In this document: in pieces, positions 17,361 through 26,511 of the stretch
How the letters are laid out: each line of letters begins with the position of its first letter
Position numbering within the stretch: the stretch's first letter is position 1
Translations under genes and position numbers: made by a program
The notes under the pieces: generated by a model
Told to the model about the DNA's origin: nothing
Database searches by the model: none
What the model saw: the letters and a program-made list of their open reading frames with translations, nothing else
Source of the DNA: an uncultured Dorea sp.
GTDB taxonomy: Bacteria > Bacillota > Clostridia > Lachnospirales > Lachnospiraceae
NCBI GenBank assembly: GCA_934295165.1
Contig: CAKRAT010000008.1
Location: 1-48,406 of the forward strand
Reading direction: 5' to 3'
Length of the DNA: 48,406 nucleotides

Positions 17361-18137
17361 TTAGATAAGGTACTGACGCATTGTCTTCAACGCATTCTTT
17401 TCCAGCCTGCTGACCTGTGCCTGAGAAATCTGTATCTCGTCCGCCACTTCCATCTGGGTTTTTCCCTGAAAAAACCTAAGCTTAATAATATATCTTTCCC
17501 GTTCTCCCAAATGCTTCATTGCTTCTTCCAGTGAAAGATCTTCCACCCATTTTTCCTCTTTATTCGTCTGATCACTCAGCTGATCCATCACATACAGTGC
17601 ATCCCCTCCGTCATTATATACCGGTTCCTGCAGGCTCATCGGTACCTGGATCGCATCCAGCGCAAACACAATATCTTCTTTTGAAATACCAATCTCTGCT
17701 GCAATTTCCTGCACTGTAGGCTCCTTCTGATTCTTCTTCATATAGTTTTCTTTTGCATAGATTGCCTTATATGCGGTATCCCTCAGCGACCGGCTGACAC
17801 GGATGGAATTGTTGTCACGCATATATCGTCTGATTTCGCCAATAATCATTGGTACCGCATAAGTGGAAAATTTTACCTCTAATTCTGTATTGAAATTATT
17901 GACCGCTTTGATCAGCCCAATACAGCCAATCTGAAACAGATCATCCGGATTCTCCCCGCTTGCTCCAAAGCGTCTTATCACACTTAAGACCAGCCTTAAA
18001 TTTCCTTTGATATATTCTTCTTTCGCTTCCTGATCCCCTTCTTTAATACGTACAAACAAAGCTTCCTTCTCCTCTTCATTCAGGATAGGAAGCTTTGCCG
18101 TATTCACACCACATATCTCTACTTTGCCTTGTGCCAT
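17361..18137 (-). CDS. sigG: Forespore sigma factor SigG
   Basis: RNA polymerase sigma factor for late forespore genes. Its 258 residues match the family length. The N-terminal KVEICGVNTAKLPIL is the SigG-specific segment that contacts anti-sigma factors. Region 2 is PDDLFQIGCIGLIKAVNNFN...KFSTYAVPMIIGEIRRYMRDNN; region 3 follows; region 4.2 is TQMEVADEIQISQAQVSRLEK. GCAGGAGG lies close before the ATG. It forms the sporulation block with spoIIGA and sigE, but here a metallo-hydrolase gene separates sigE and sigG. The 126-base upstream gap has no promoter that I can assign with confidence. Confidence 0.96.
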   Translation of the reverse strand: MAQGKVEICGVNTAKLPILNEEEKEALFVRIKEGDQEAKEEYIKGNLRLVLSVIRRFGASGENPDDLFQIGCIGLIKAVNNFNTELEVKFSTYAVPMIIGEIRRYMRDNNSIRVSRSLRDTAYKAIYAKENYMKKNQKEPTVQEIAAEIGISKEDIVFALDAIQVPMSLQEPVYNDGGDALYVMDQLSDQTNKEEKWVEDLSLEEAMKHLGERERYIIKLRFFQGKTQMEVADEIQISQAQVSRLEKNALKTMRQYLI

Positions 18138-18263
18138 TACAGACCTCCTGCCAGAATCTCATCCATTAGTTTCTAATAAGATGATGCTCCTTATTGCACA
18201 AGCTTATGCGGCTTCTTATAAAATAAAAAAACTTTTACGCCTTGACAGCTGACAGATTACGCA

Positions 18264-19871
18264 CTATCTGTCCCATTTATCTGCCAGGTTCTGTATCTGG
18301 GTTTCGAATTTCGCCATGTCTTTATTTGCCAGCCCTTCATTCTTGTAAACAACATTCAACAGACGTTTGGCTGCTGCCACAAGACGGTTAAATGCAGACG
18401 CACTCTTAAGCTTACTTGGTTTCTCTTCAGATTTCTTAGGTATCTTCTGTCCGATTGTAATAATCTCATTCGCCGCAAGATCCACAGATCCTCCGGAATA
18501 CGGTGCAAATGCCGGACATCCAAATGTATCCTCAACCAATTTTGCAAAATGATCCGTCACCGTATCTTCGCCATGTACAACCATTACACGATCCGGCACT
18601 TTTTCAAACCCTCTGAGCCAGTTCAAAAGTCCGTTCATATCGGCATGTCCACTGATTCCTTTTAACACCTCGATCTTGGCATTGACTGTGATATTTTCTC
18701 CGAATAACTTGACGCTCTCTGCGCCCTCGATCAGTTTTCTTCCAAGCGTTCCGACTGCCTGATATCCAACAAAGCAGATTGTACATTCCGGCCGCCACAG
18801 ATTATGTTTCAAATGATGTCTGATACGTCCAGCCTCACACATACCGGATGCTGACAGAATTACCTTTGGTTTTGTATCGAAGTTAATCTGTCTGGATTCG
18901 TCGCTGGTAATCGTTGTCTTCAACCCCTGGAACAGAAGCGGGTTAATTCCCTGTTCCACCAATGCCATTGCATCCTCATCAAAACATCCTTTGACGTTCT
19001 TATTAAATACATTCGTTGCTTCAATTGCAAGCGGACTATCTACGTAAACTTCAAAGCCCGGAAATTCCGAAAGCAGATTCTTTTCTTTGATCTCACGGAT
19101 AAAATACAGAATCTCCTGTGTACGTCCAACCGCAAACGACGGAATCACTACATTACCGCCCTTCCGAAAAGTTTCCCGTAAGATTCTCGTAAACTCTCCC
19201 ACATAATCCGGAATTTCATCCCCATGTGTCCGGTCTCCGTATGTAGATTCAATCACCACATAATCTGCCTCTTTTACCGGCTGTGGATCTTTGATGATCG
19301 GTTGGTTGACATTTCCTACATCTCCCGAGAACACAACTTTCTTTGAGATATCTCCTTCTGTTATCCATACTTCAATACTTGCTGATCCGAGCAGATGACC
19401 CACATCATTAAATCTCACTTCAATTCCATCACACAAAGTAATCTTCTGCCCGTAATCTACCGGTGCAAGCAATTTAGCCGCTGCATCTGCATCTGCAACC
19501 GTATAAATCGGCTCGTATTCCGGTTCCCCACTCCTTCTTGCCTTCCTGTTCCTCCATTCTGCCTCAAACTCCTGAATATGCGCACTGTCACGCAACATAA
19601 TGTTACACAGATCTGCCGTTGCAAATGTCGTGATAATCTCACCGGAAAATCCTTTCTTCACCAAAAGTGGAATATTTCCCGAATGATCAATATGCGCATG
19701 CGTCAGAAGAATATAATCTACCTCTCCCGGTGTAACAGGAAGTTCCTGATTCTCATAAAGATCCGGTCCCTGTTCCATTCCACAGTCAATCAGGATATTC
19801 TTTCCACATGCTTCAAGAAGATGGCAGCTTCCAGTCACTTCATGGGCTGCTCCAAAAAAGCTAAGTCTCAT
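18264..19871 (-). CDS. Beta-CASP-type metallo-beta-lactamase-fold RNA hydrolase
   Basis: Likely RNA-processing nuclease of the CPSF/YSH1-like branch of metallo-beta-lactamase enzymes. The 535-residue protein opens with MRLSFFGAAHEVTGSCHLLE and has the Zn motif THAHIDHSG (His58, His60, Asp62, His63). The beta-CASP part includes VVIESTYGDRTHG, PSFAVGRTQEILYFI and SASGMCEAGRIRHHL. The RMMBL-type end includes GISGHADMNGLLNWL and VVHGEDTVTDHFAKLV. About 80 extra C-terminal residues are Lys-rich and helical. It lies between sigE and sigG, an unusual place; co-expression with sporulation genes is possible but not shown. RNA substrate unknown. Confidence 0.88.
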   Translation of the reverse strand: MRLSFFGAAHEVTGSCHLLEACGKNILIDCGMEQGPDLYENQELPVTPGEVDYILLTHAHIDHSGNIPLLVKKGFSGEIITTFATADLCNIMLRDSAHIQEFEAEWRNRKARRSGEPEYEPIYTVADADAAAKLLAPVDYGQKITLCDGIEVRFNDVGHLLGSASIEVWITEGDISKKVVFSGDVGNVNQPIIKDPQPVKEADYVVIESTYGDRTHGDEIPDYVGEFTRILRETFRKGGNVVIPSFAVGRTQEILYFIREIKEKNLLSEFPGFEVYVDSPLAIEATNVFNKNVKGCFDEDAMALVEQGINPLLFQGLKTTITSDESRQINFDTKPKVILSASGMCEAGRIRHHLKHNLWRPECTICFVGYQAVGTLGRKLIEGAESVKLFGENITVNAKIEVLKGISGHADMNGLLNWLRGFEKVPDRVMVVHGEDTVTDHFAKLVEDTFGCPAFAPYSGGSVDLAANEIITIGQKIPKKSEEKPSKLKSASAFNRLVAAAKRLLNVVYKNEGLANKDMAKFETQIQNLADKWDR

Positions 19872-19908
19872 ATGACCAACCCCTTTTTCTTTTTATTGTA
19901 GCATATTT

Positions 19909-20649
19909 TTAAGAATACTTCACCATCTCCCGCCGCAATCTTTGCATAATTTTTTTCTCTAATCTGGATATATAGGACTGGGAAATCCCCAGCATATCGG
20001 CTACTTCTTTCTGTGTCTTTTCTTCTCCGTCAATCGTTCCCAGTCCAAATCTCATTCGGATAATCATCTGTTCTCTTCCAGATAAACGGCTGATTGCTTT
20101 GATCAGCACTTTTTTCTCTGCTTCATTTTCCAGATCCCTGTAAACCGCATCTTCCTCCGTTCCAAGAATATCCGATAACAGCAGTTCATTTCCATCCCAG
20201 TCAACATTTAACGGTTCATCAATCGATACTTCCATCTTTGTCTTATTATTTCTTCTCAGATACATCAGAATCTCATTTTCTATACATCTGGACGCATATG
20301 TCGCAAGCTTTATATTCTTATCCGGATTAAACGTATTAATTGCTTTTATTAATCCAATTGTACCTATAGAAATTAAATCCTCCACTCCCACTCCTGTATT
20401 GTCGAATTTCTTCGCAATATATACGACCAGACGCAGATTATGTTCGATCAGCATCTTTCTTGCATGTTCATCGTTCTCCGTTCCAAGTTCCTTTATGGCC
20501 TCTTTTTCGTCACCCGCCTCCAACGGAGCCGGAAGAATATCTGAACCTCCTATGTAATGGATATCTTTTCTGTCCGAAAAAAAGAGCGAACGGAAATCCG
20601 GAATTACTTTTAATTTAAACTGATGTGGAACTGCTACTTTTATCACCAT
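19909..20649 (-). CDS. sigE: Mother-cell sigma factor SigE (pro-sigma-E)
   Basis: First mother-cell sigma factor of sporulation, made as an inactive precursor. The 246-residue protein has a pro-sequence followed by [13 protein letters not shown] at 31-43, matching the site cut by SpoIIGA (mature protein starts around Tyr32). Region 2 is [42 protein letters not shown]; region 4 is [23 protein letters not shown]. The start overlaps the end of spoIIGA by 35 bases, so the two are translationally coupled; GGAGG lies 8 bases before the ATG. It is expressed from the spoIIGA promoter at 21505-21537. Confidence 0.97.
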   Translation of the reverse strand: MVIKVAVPHQFKLKVIPDFRSLFFSDRKDIHYIGGSDILPAPLEAGDEKEAIKELGTENDEHARKMLIEHNLRLVVYIAKKFDNTGVGVEDLISIGTIGLIKAINTFNPDKNIKLATYASRCIENEILMYLRRNNKTKMEVSIDEPLNVDWDGNELLLSDILGTEEDAVYRDLENEAEKKVLIKAISRLSGREQMIIRMRFGLGTIDGEEKTQKEVADMLGISQSYISRLEKKIMQRLRREMVKYS

Positions 20650-21445
20650 TTTTCTTTCCTCCTGCCAATATATCTGGGTTGATAATCATCTGATAATTTT
20701 CTGAACCTAATTCTTCTTCACTTATTGCCACTAATGGATGCTCCACATAAGTTCTGTTTCCATCCTGTATAATCTGTATCTTATCCAGTCGGAATGCCGC
20801 CATAACACCTTCCTTTTTCCCGATTGAATGATAAGGAATATATCTGAATCGTTCTGGCCGTTTTCCTTCGGTCAGCTGCTTTACGGATACCTGATCTATA
20901 ACGCTGACCGGATCATTACTGATCTCGTCTTTTAATGTATTTCCCGTATCTATAAGAGCGCGAAGTCTACTGCTTCTTTCTCCAAAAAATACTTCCACTT
21001 CACAGTAACGATTTTCTTTCTCTGTAAAAAATAAAATGATCTTCCAGATTCCATTCACCACATAATAACAACAGACCGCCAGTACAAAGAACAGGCTTCC
21101 CCATCTCAGATACTGTGAAAAGAACTGAAATACCCCTCCCAACAGAAAGGACTCTATATACAGAATGATCCATCCTCTGAATAATTCCCGTCCCCACTTT
21201 AAACCGAGTCCGGTTTTTATCATCACTACATTAATGACTCCATGAAATACTACAAATCGTAATGCAGGTACTCTTCGAAAAATCATAATCGTAATGCATG
21301 TCAAAAACGCTCCGAGTGCTGCTCCCACCATAATACGTCCATATCTGACCGGACATACAAGTGCTTTCTTCAGTAAACTCAAAAGGATTGCATCCATTGT
21401 AAAATTCACCACAAAGAATACATCTACATACAATTCATAGTACAC
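20615..21445 (-). CDS. spoIIGA: Pro-sigma-E processing peptidase SpoIIGA
   Basis: Membrane aspartic protease that activates SigE after a signal from the forespore. The 276-residue protein has five hydrophobic segments in the first 145 residues, then a soluble domain with the catalytic motif LIDTGNTL (Asp166-Thr-Gly168). Pepsin-like SpoIIGA enzymes work as dimers with one such Asp each. The start codon is GTG (21443-21445), with AGAAGG 6 bases upstream. It heads the spoIIGA-sigE operon. The promoter has Spo0A-type boxes, giving control by the sporulation master regulator. Confidence 0.94.
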   Translation of the reverse strand: MYYELYVDVFFVVNFTMDAILLSLLKKALVCPVRYGRIMVGAALGAFLTCITIMIFRRVPALRFVVFHGVINVVMIKTGLGLKWGRELFRGWIILYIESFLLGGVFQFFSQYLRWGSLFFVLAVCCYYVVNGIWKIILFFTEKENRYCEVEVFFGERSSRLRALIDTGNTLKDEISNDPVSVIDQVSVKQLTEGKRPERFRYIPYHSIGKKEGVMAAFRLDKIQIIQDGNRTYVEHPLVAISEEELGSENYQMIINPDILAGGKKNGDKSSSSTSV

Positions 21446-21504
21446 ATCAGGCCTTCTTTCTCTTTCCGTGCACAGAAATCAATTAGTTGTTTTAAACAAG
21501 TAAC

Positions 21505-21537
21505 ATTATATAAATTCTTTCGAAAGGATTTTGTCAG
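21505..21537 (-). promoter_or_regulatory. spoIIG-type promoter with unusual spacing
   Basis: On the minus strand CTGACA (21532-21537, 5 of 6 to the -35 consensus) and TATAAT (21505-21510) are 21 bases apart. B. subtilis spoIIG is famous for a stretched (22-base) spacer that makes it dependent on Spo0A, so the long spacing here is probably functional. Confidence 0.7.
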
Positions 21538-21569
21538 ATACTGTATGCTATTCCGGTTTTCGTTCGACA
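21529..21569. promoter_or_regulatory. Putative Spo0A boxes upstream of spoIIGA
   Basis: TTTTGTCAG at 21529-21537 overlaps the -35 element, and TTCGACA (reverse complement TGTCGAA) is at 21563-21569. Both resemble the Spo0A site TTTTGTCRAA. Their position over and just upstream of the -35 agrees with activation by Spo0A-P. Confidence 0.6.
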
Positions 21570-21684
21570 GCTCTCGTAATCCTGCGAACATATCAGTAAA
21601 ATTAAGAATAAGAAAGGAAAAATAAAAGAATAAACGTATGAATTCATCAAATCACAAAATTCTCGAACACATGGCATTCAACAA

Positions 21685-21734
21685 AAAAAGACCGTATACA
21701 AACCAGCTTCTGCCAATCTGTGTACGATCTTTTT
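21685..21734 (-). terminator. Terminator after ftsZ
   Basis: 16-base arms (21685-21700 and 21719-21734) pair with two G-T wobbles; the minus strand ends in seven T. It separates the dcw cluster from spoIIGA-sigE. Confidence 0.8.
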
Positions 21735-21745
21735 ATATACCTGAG

Positions 21746-21783
21746 TATGCAAGAGAAACTGCCGGTGGCAGATTCTCTGTATT
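21746..21783 (-). repeat. Dispersed 38-nt intergenic palindrome, copy 2
   Basis: Reverse complement matches 10601-10638 at 34 of 38 positions. Arms AGAGAAACTGCC and GGCAGATTCTCT surround GGT on the plus strand. It lies between the ftsZ stop and its terminator. Confidence 0.75.
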
Positions 21784-21808
21784 CTAAGTAATACAATCCT
21801 TTATGTGA

Positions 21809-23095
21809 TTATTTTTTAAAAAAATCAGGAATCTTGATAGACTGTTCCTTCACCTTGCTTGTAGGTGTTCTAGGTGTATCCAGTGTCGGTGTTGTTCCAC
21901 CGATAGGTCTTCTTGTATTCACAGTTCCTGTGCTTTCTCTCTGTGAAGTTGTTCCAAAATCAAGTCTTGGTGAAACCGGACGCTCTGCCTGCTGTGCACG
22001 TGCAGCCTGCTGTTGTCCATACATTGCATTACTCTGACGTACCGGTCTTTCATATGCAGATGCATGTCCCTGCTGGCCATGCGGCATAGCAGAAGTTCTT
22101 CCCTGATTTTCCAGTCTTGATTTTAATTTTGAAGCACTTCCTCCAACATTATGAAGTCCTGTAGCAATTACAGTGATTGTTGCTTCATCTGCTCTGGAAT
22201 CATCATACATTGCACCAAAGATGATATTTGCATCTTCTCCGGCAAGTTCCTGTACATATTCCGCAGCGTCAGCTGCATCCATAAGTGTAATATCTCCGGA
22301 TACGTTAATGATAACATGTGACGCTCCGGCAATCGTTGTCTCCAGAAGAGGGCTGGCAACTGCCTGTTTTACAGCTTCCAGAGCCTTGTCATCACCGCGT
22401 CCCTGACCGATACCAATATGAGCAATACCCTTATCTGTCATAACAGTCTGTACATCTGCGAAGTCAAGGTTAATCAGTGAAGGTACATTGATCAGGTCTG
22501 TGATTCCCTGAATACCCTGCTGTAATACTTCATCCGCTTTCTTTAACGCTTCCGGCATTGTTGTGCGTCTGTCAACAATCTCCAACAGTTTATCATTCGG
22601 GATTACAATCAGTGTGTCTACACTTTCTTTTAATTTTTCAATTCCTGCAAGAGCATTATTCATACGTGTCTTGGACTCAAAACGGAAAGGTTTTGTTACA
22701 ACACCTACCGTTAACGCTCCCTGTTCTTTTGCAATACGGGCAATCACTGGTGTAGCACCTGTTCCGGTACCACCACCCATACCGCATGTTACGAATACCA
22801 TGTCGGCACCTTTCAGTGCTGCTGATATTTCTTCTGCACTTTCTTCTGCAGCCTTCTCACCAATCTCCGGTCTTGCACCGGCTCCCAGACCTTTTGTGAT
22901 CTTATCACCGATCTGCATCAATGTCGGAGCTTTACACAGCTGAAGTGCCTGTTTATCTGTATTGATCGCTATAAATTCAACACCGGCAATCTGCTCATCA
23001 ATCATTCGGTTTACTGCGTTGTTACCGCCTCCACCGACTCCAACAACAATTATTTTTGCCGCTGCTTCTGATTCATTTGTTTTAATTTCTAGCAA
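21809..23095 (-). CDS. ftsZ: Cell division GTPase FtsZ
   Basis: Tubulin homologue that polymerises into the division ring. The 428-residue protein has [13 protein letters not shown] at 19-31 and the tubulin signature GGGTGTG at 107-113. The T7-loop segment is NLDFADV near 209-215. After about residue 320 there is a Gln/Ala-rich disordered linker, ending in the conserved tail IKIPDFFKK that binds FtsA/SepF-type partners. The start is TTG (23093-23095) behind a very strong AAAGGAGG site; no in-frame ATG is nearby. A -10-like TATAAT (23128-23133) lies in the gap before it, but no convincing -35 was found. Confidence 0.97.
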   Translation of the reverse strand: MLEIKTNESEAAAKIIVVGVGGGGNNAVNRMIDEQIAGVEFIAINTDKQALQLCKAPTLMQIGDKITKGLGAGARPEIGEKAAEESAEEISAALKGADMVFVTCGMGGGTGTGATPVIARIAKEQGALTVGVVTKPFRFESKTRMNNALAGIEKLKESVDTLIVIPNDKLLEIVDRRTTMPEALKKADEVLQQGIQGITDLINVPSLINLDFADVQTVMTDKGIAHIGIGQGRGDDKALEAVKQAVASPLLETTIAGASHVIINVSGDITLMDAADAAEYVQELAGEDANIIFGAMYDDSRADEATITVIATGLHNVGGSASKLKSRLENQGRTSAMPHGQQGHASAYERPVRQSNAMYGQQQAARAQQAERPVSPRLDFGTTSQRESTGTVNTRRPIGGTTPTLDTPRTPTSKVKEQSIKIPDFFKK

Positions 23096-23232
23096 GGGTT
23101 TCTCCTCCTTTGTTATCCTTATTATATATTATACATCCCATTGATAAAGCAAGTGAGATGAACTCAGTTTGCTATATATAGTATATAATATAGACTTTCG
23201 TATAAAATATCAATAGAATTTCTCTAATTTTT

Positions 23233-24027
23233 CTAATTTTCTTGTGAAATTTCTTCCATCTCAAAAGTAATCGTAGTGTTATTCTCGGAATATGTCTCTA
23301 AATGTAAGATGCCTGCTTTATCTCCAAGCTTTTTCAGTATCGGCTTAATCTGTGCAATCTGTTCGTCTGAAACCCGGTTTCCCAGGCACACACTCACATT
23401 TCCAATCTCCATATAGATCTGATTCTCTTTTACTTCAATCTTTTCCGGTTGAATTCCATATTTCTGGCTGGCTGTACAGGCCTCTGTTATCATTTCGAAT
23501 TTCGTCTGTTTCGATGTCTTTATCTTCTTATACAATTCCACCTGTTTCATTTTCATGCCGGAAACTATTGGAATCGTACTTTCTTTCATAGCAGCTTTTC
23601 GTACCACCAATCCTTCCTGATCAAAAGAAAAATATTCTTTTCCGGATTTTACACATCCGACAATCGTCTTCTCTTTCACTGTAATCTTTATGGTCCATGG
23701 ATTCTTCATCTGTACACTGACCGATTCAAGACATGCCGGCTTTTCCCCTTTTCCGAGAGCATACTTGGCTGTTACATAGATAGAATTCGATGATAATTTA
23801 TCACTTTTCACACTGTTCACAATCTCCTGGCTGTCAGAATATGTATTTCCTTCCACCTGAATATCCTGAATATAAAATAATAACACAATTCCCAAAATTA
23901 TGATAGCTGCCGCCAGTACTAATACGATGACCGCATATGCATGGTGTTTTTTCTTTGTATTTTTTTTTCTCTTTTTCCCTTTTTCAGGATTCTGTTTTTC
24001 CATCTTCCCGTTCATACTTCCTTTCAT
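23233..24027 (-). CDS. ftsQ: Cell division protein FtsQ/DivIB
   Basis: Bitopic divisome protein linking early and late division proteins. The 264-residue sequence has a Lys-rich cytoplasmic tail, one membrane helix at about 31-53, then the POTRA domain that begins IQDIQVEGNTYSDSQEIVN. The beta domain follows (MKNPWTIKITVKEKTIVGCV...SFDQEGLVV). The ending is acidic. The start may be the ATG at 24025-24027 or the one four codons later; each has a poorly spaced AAGGA site. It lies 24 bases after ftsW and 137 bases before ftsZ, in the normal dcw order. Confidence 0.9.
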   Translation of the reverse strand: MKGSMNGKMEKQNPEKGKKRKKNTKKKHHAYAVIVLVLAAAIIILGIVLLFYIQDIQVEGNTYSDSQEIVNSVKSDKLSSNSIYVTAKYALGKGEKPACLESVSVQMKNPWTIKITVKEKTIVGCVKSGKEYFSFDQEGLVVRKAAMKESTIPIVSGMKMKQVELYKKIKTSKQTKFEMITEACTASQKYGIQPEKIEVKENQIYMEIGNVSVCLGNRVSDEQIAQIKPILKKLGDKAGILHLETYSENNTTITFEMEEISQEN

Positions 24028-24051
24028 CCTTGCATTTCATCCACATATATA

Positions 24052-25134
24052 TTATTTTACCAAAGATGATACATTCAGCACAAGTCCCATTTCAAAAAGC
24101 AGGAACATCACTGATGTACCACCATAACTGATAAACGGAAGTGTAATTCCTGTATTCGGAATCGTATTAGTCACAACCGCAATATTCAGAATCACCTGAA
24201 TCATCATATGCGCCATTACTCCTGCCGCAATCAGTGCTCCTTCCAGATCCGGTGCATGCTCAGCAATTACAAAAAAGCGCCATATCAAAGCCAGGAACAA
24301 CAAAAGAATGAATGCTGCCCCTACCAGTCCCAGTTCCTCACAGATAATAGAAAAAATCATATCATTCTGCGCTTCCGGAACAAATCCCAGTTTCTGAATA
24401 CTGCTTCCAAACCCTTTTCCAAATAATCCTCCGGAACCGATTGCATACAATCCCTGAAGGGTCTGATATCCTTTTTCGTATTTTTCCGGATGTCTCCAAA
24501 TCTGCAGACGTTCCAACCGATAACTTTCCATTGCCAGAAATATTCCCATGAATGCACACCCCAGAAATACCATCCATGCAAACTGCCCATACTTCGGACT
24601 TGCAACAAATACAAGGATCACAGCAATCCCAAGTATGATAATTGCTGTACTAAGATTACTTGCCCCTACCAGACCGACCACCGGCAATACGCTGATCACT
24701 ATTTTGCATACGACTCGGAATTGTCCTATCCTGCCTGCATTTCTGATAATAAAATATGTCAGGAATATAATCACCGCAACTTTGGCAAATTCTGATGGTT
24801 GAAAAGAAAACGGGCCCAAAGACAACCATCTTTTGGACCCATTATATTCATCTCCAAACAGCAGTACAGCAACTCCAAGAAGGATCGACAAAAGGTACAT
24901 CGGTACTGCCCATCTTTTCCAGCTATGATAATCAACTTTGGAGATCATCCACATACCCGCAATTCCAAGAAGCGTTGCAAATATCTGTTTTTTCAGATAG
25001 TAATACGAATCCTGAAATTTTACTTCTCCGTTATATGCACTCGTGCTATATAATATCACCAGTCCTGTCACAATAATAATTCCCAGTACACCAATCATTA
25101 TATAATCACTTGATCTTTGTTTCGAATGATCCAA
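24052..25134 (-). CDS. ftsW: SEDS-family peptidoglycan polymerase FtsW (or SpoVE)
   Basis: Ten-helix integral membrane glycosyltransferase that joins lipid II into glycan at the septum with a class B PBP. The 360-residue protein has the SEDS marks NGSKRWLSLGPFSFQPSEFAK, ERLQIWRHPEKY, YAIGSGGLFGKGFGSS and the end segment PNTGITLPFISYGGTSVM. A GTG three codons upstream abuts AAGGAG with no spacing; the TTG at 25132-25134 is 8 bases from that site and is preferred. It follows murD, where B. subtilis has spoVE, so naming versus SpoVE is uncertain. A second SEDS gene is at 34783. Confidence 0.92.
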   Translation of the reverse strand: MDHSKQRSSDYIMIGVLGIIIVTGLVILYSTSAYNGEVKFQDSYYYLKKQIFATLLGIAGMWMISKVDYHSWKRWAVPMYLLSILLGVAVLLFGDEYNGSKRWLSLGPFSFQPSEFAKVAVIIFLTYFIIRNAGRIGQFRVVCKIVISVLPVVGLVGASNLSTAIIILGIAVILVFVASPKYGQFAWMVFLGCAFMGIFLAMESYRLERLQIWRHPEKYEKGYQTLQGLYAIGSGGLFGKGFGSSIQKLGFVPEAQNDMIFSIICEELGLVGAAFILLLFLALIWRFFVIAEHAPDLEGALIAAGVMAHMMIQVILNIAVVTNTIPNTGITLPFISYGGTSVMFLLFEMGLVLNVSSLVK

Positions 25135-25146
25135 ACAGTTCACTCC

Positions 25147-26502
25147 TTATAAGGAATTTACAATCTCTTTGAACTTCTCTCCACGTACTTCATAGCTCGG
25201 GAACATATCCCAGCTTGCGCATGCAGGAGAAAGCAGCACAGCTTCTCCCGGCTCAGCAGTCTTTGCAGCTGTAAGAACAGCTTCTTCAAATGAATCCACA
25301 AACAGGTAGTCCGTAAACCCACATCTTTCTGCATCTTCTGCAATCTTCTCTTTTGTATCACCAAGAAGGATCAGTTTCTTCACTTTACCTTCAAAACTTT
25401 CTATCCACTCTGTATATTCCGAACCTTTGTCGTAACCTCCACCGATCAGAACCGTTGGACGTTTCATTGCCTGAATTCCCTTGATCGCCGCATCCGGATT
25501 GGTTCCCTTTGAGTCATTATAGTATGTAACACCATTCTTTTCTGTCACATATTCAATACGATGTTCTACTCCTTTAAATGCTTTCACACTCTCACAGATT
25601 ACATCCACAGGTACACCATAGACTAATGCCATTGCACATGCTGCCATTACATTTTCATGATTATGTGTTCCAAGGATCTGCAGCTCATCTACATGACAGA
25701 TTGTCTCTTTGACACCGGCATAATTATAGATAATGTTGCCTTCTTCCAGATAAATTCCCTCTTCTAGTTTACGCTGACTGCTGAAATATAGAACCTTTGC
25801 CTTTACTTCTGTTCCAAATTCTCTGGTCAGCCTGTCCTCGTAATTCAGGATACAGTAATCTTCTTCTGTCTGATTCTTTGCAATATTCTTCTTTGCATTC
25901 ACATATGCTTCCATCGTATGATGACGGTTCAGATGATCCGGTGTAAAGTTCAGTATCGCACTTACTTTCGGACAGAACTCTACAATACTTTCCAACTGGA
26001 AACTACTCATCTCTGCAACAGTGATCGTGTCGTCTGTCATATGTTCTACCGCTGTTGTATACGGGGTTCCGATATTTCCAACAACGAATACATTTTCCTG
26101 ATAATTCTTCATAATTTCACCCAGAAGCGTAGTCGTTGTTGTCTTACCATTCGTTCCTGTAATTGCAAGAACATCTCCTTTGCCAAACTGATAGGCAAGC
26201 TCCACTTCTCCAATCACAGTTACCCCCTGTGCACGCATCTTCTCAATCACCGGAAGGTCTGTCGGAACTCCCGGACTTAATACTGTCATATCCAGGCCGT
26301 CAAGAACTTCTTTCGGAAATTCTCCTATCACAATTCTTGCACGACTTTCTTCTCCGAGCTGTTTTCTTATTTTTTCTTCTGACAGCTTCTGATTCCCATC
26401 ATACAGGACAACATCTGCTCCCTGTTTTTCCAGAATCTTTCCTGCTCCGATCCCACTGATTCCCAGACCAAATACAAGTACCTTTTTATCTTTTACTTCC
26501 AT
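25147..26502 (-). CDS. murD: UDP-N-acetylmuramoyl-L-alanine--D-glutamate ligase
   Basis: Adds D-glutamate to the peptidoglycan precursor in the cytosol, using ATP. The 451-residue length is typical. The N-terminal UDP-binding domain includes VLVFGLGISGIGAGK. The ATP loop AITGTNGKTTTTTLLGEI is at about 113-130. The Mur-ligase centre includes NFTPDHLNRH, HNHENVMAACA and GVEHRIEYV, followed by NDSKGTNPDAA and the C-terminal LLSPACASWDMFPSYEVRGEKF pieces. AGGAGG precedes the ATG. It lies 9 bases after mraY in the dcw operon. Confidence 0.97.
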   Translation of the reverse strand: MEVKDKKVLVFGLGISGIGAGKILEKQGADVVLYDGNQKLSEEKIRKQLGEESRARIVIGEFPKEVLDGLDMTVLSPGVPTDLPVIEKMRAQGVTVIGEVELAYQFGKGDVLAITGTNGKTTTTTLLGEIMKNYQENVFVVGNIGTPYTTAVEHMTDDTITVAEMSSFQLESIVEFCPKVSAILNFTPDHLNRHHTMEAYVNAKKNIAKNQTEEDYCILNYEDRLTREFGTEVKAKVLYFSSQRKLEEGIYLEEGNIIYNYAGVKETICHVDELQILGTHNHENVMAACAMALVYGVPVDVICESVKAFKGVEHRIEYVTEKNGVTYYNDSKGTNPDAAIKGIQAMKRPTVLIGGGYDKGSEYTEWIESFEGKVKKLILLGDTKEKIAEDAERCGFTDYLFVDSFEEAVLTAAKTAEPGEAVLLSPACASWDMFPSYEVRGEKFKEIVNSL

Positions 26503-26511
26503 GATATCCTC

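Larger units (their letters stand above)
21446..21808. other. Intergenic region between ftsZ and spoIIGA
   Basis: This 363-base stretch has no gene I can support. It holds, from right to left on the minus strand, the 38-nt palindrome (21746-21783), the ftsZ terminator (21685-21734), and the spoIIGA promoter with Spo0A-like boxes (21505-21569). The stretch from 21570 to 21684 is AT-rich with nothing recognisable. Confidence 0.8.

Noticed and set aside
18138..18263. Possible sigma-F or sigma-G promoter before sigG (GCATAA and CATCATC)
   Set aside because: The spacing is acceptable, but the -10 differs from both consensus sequences at several positions, so I could not support it.
23096..23232. 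Possible promoter before ftsZ
   Set aside because: A TATAAT is present, but no -35-like hexamer lies 16-18 bases upstream.
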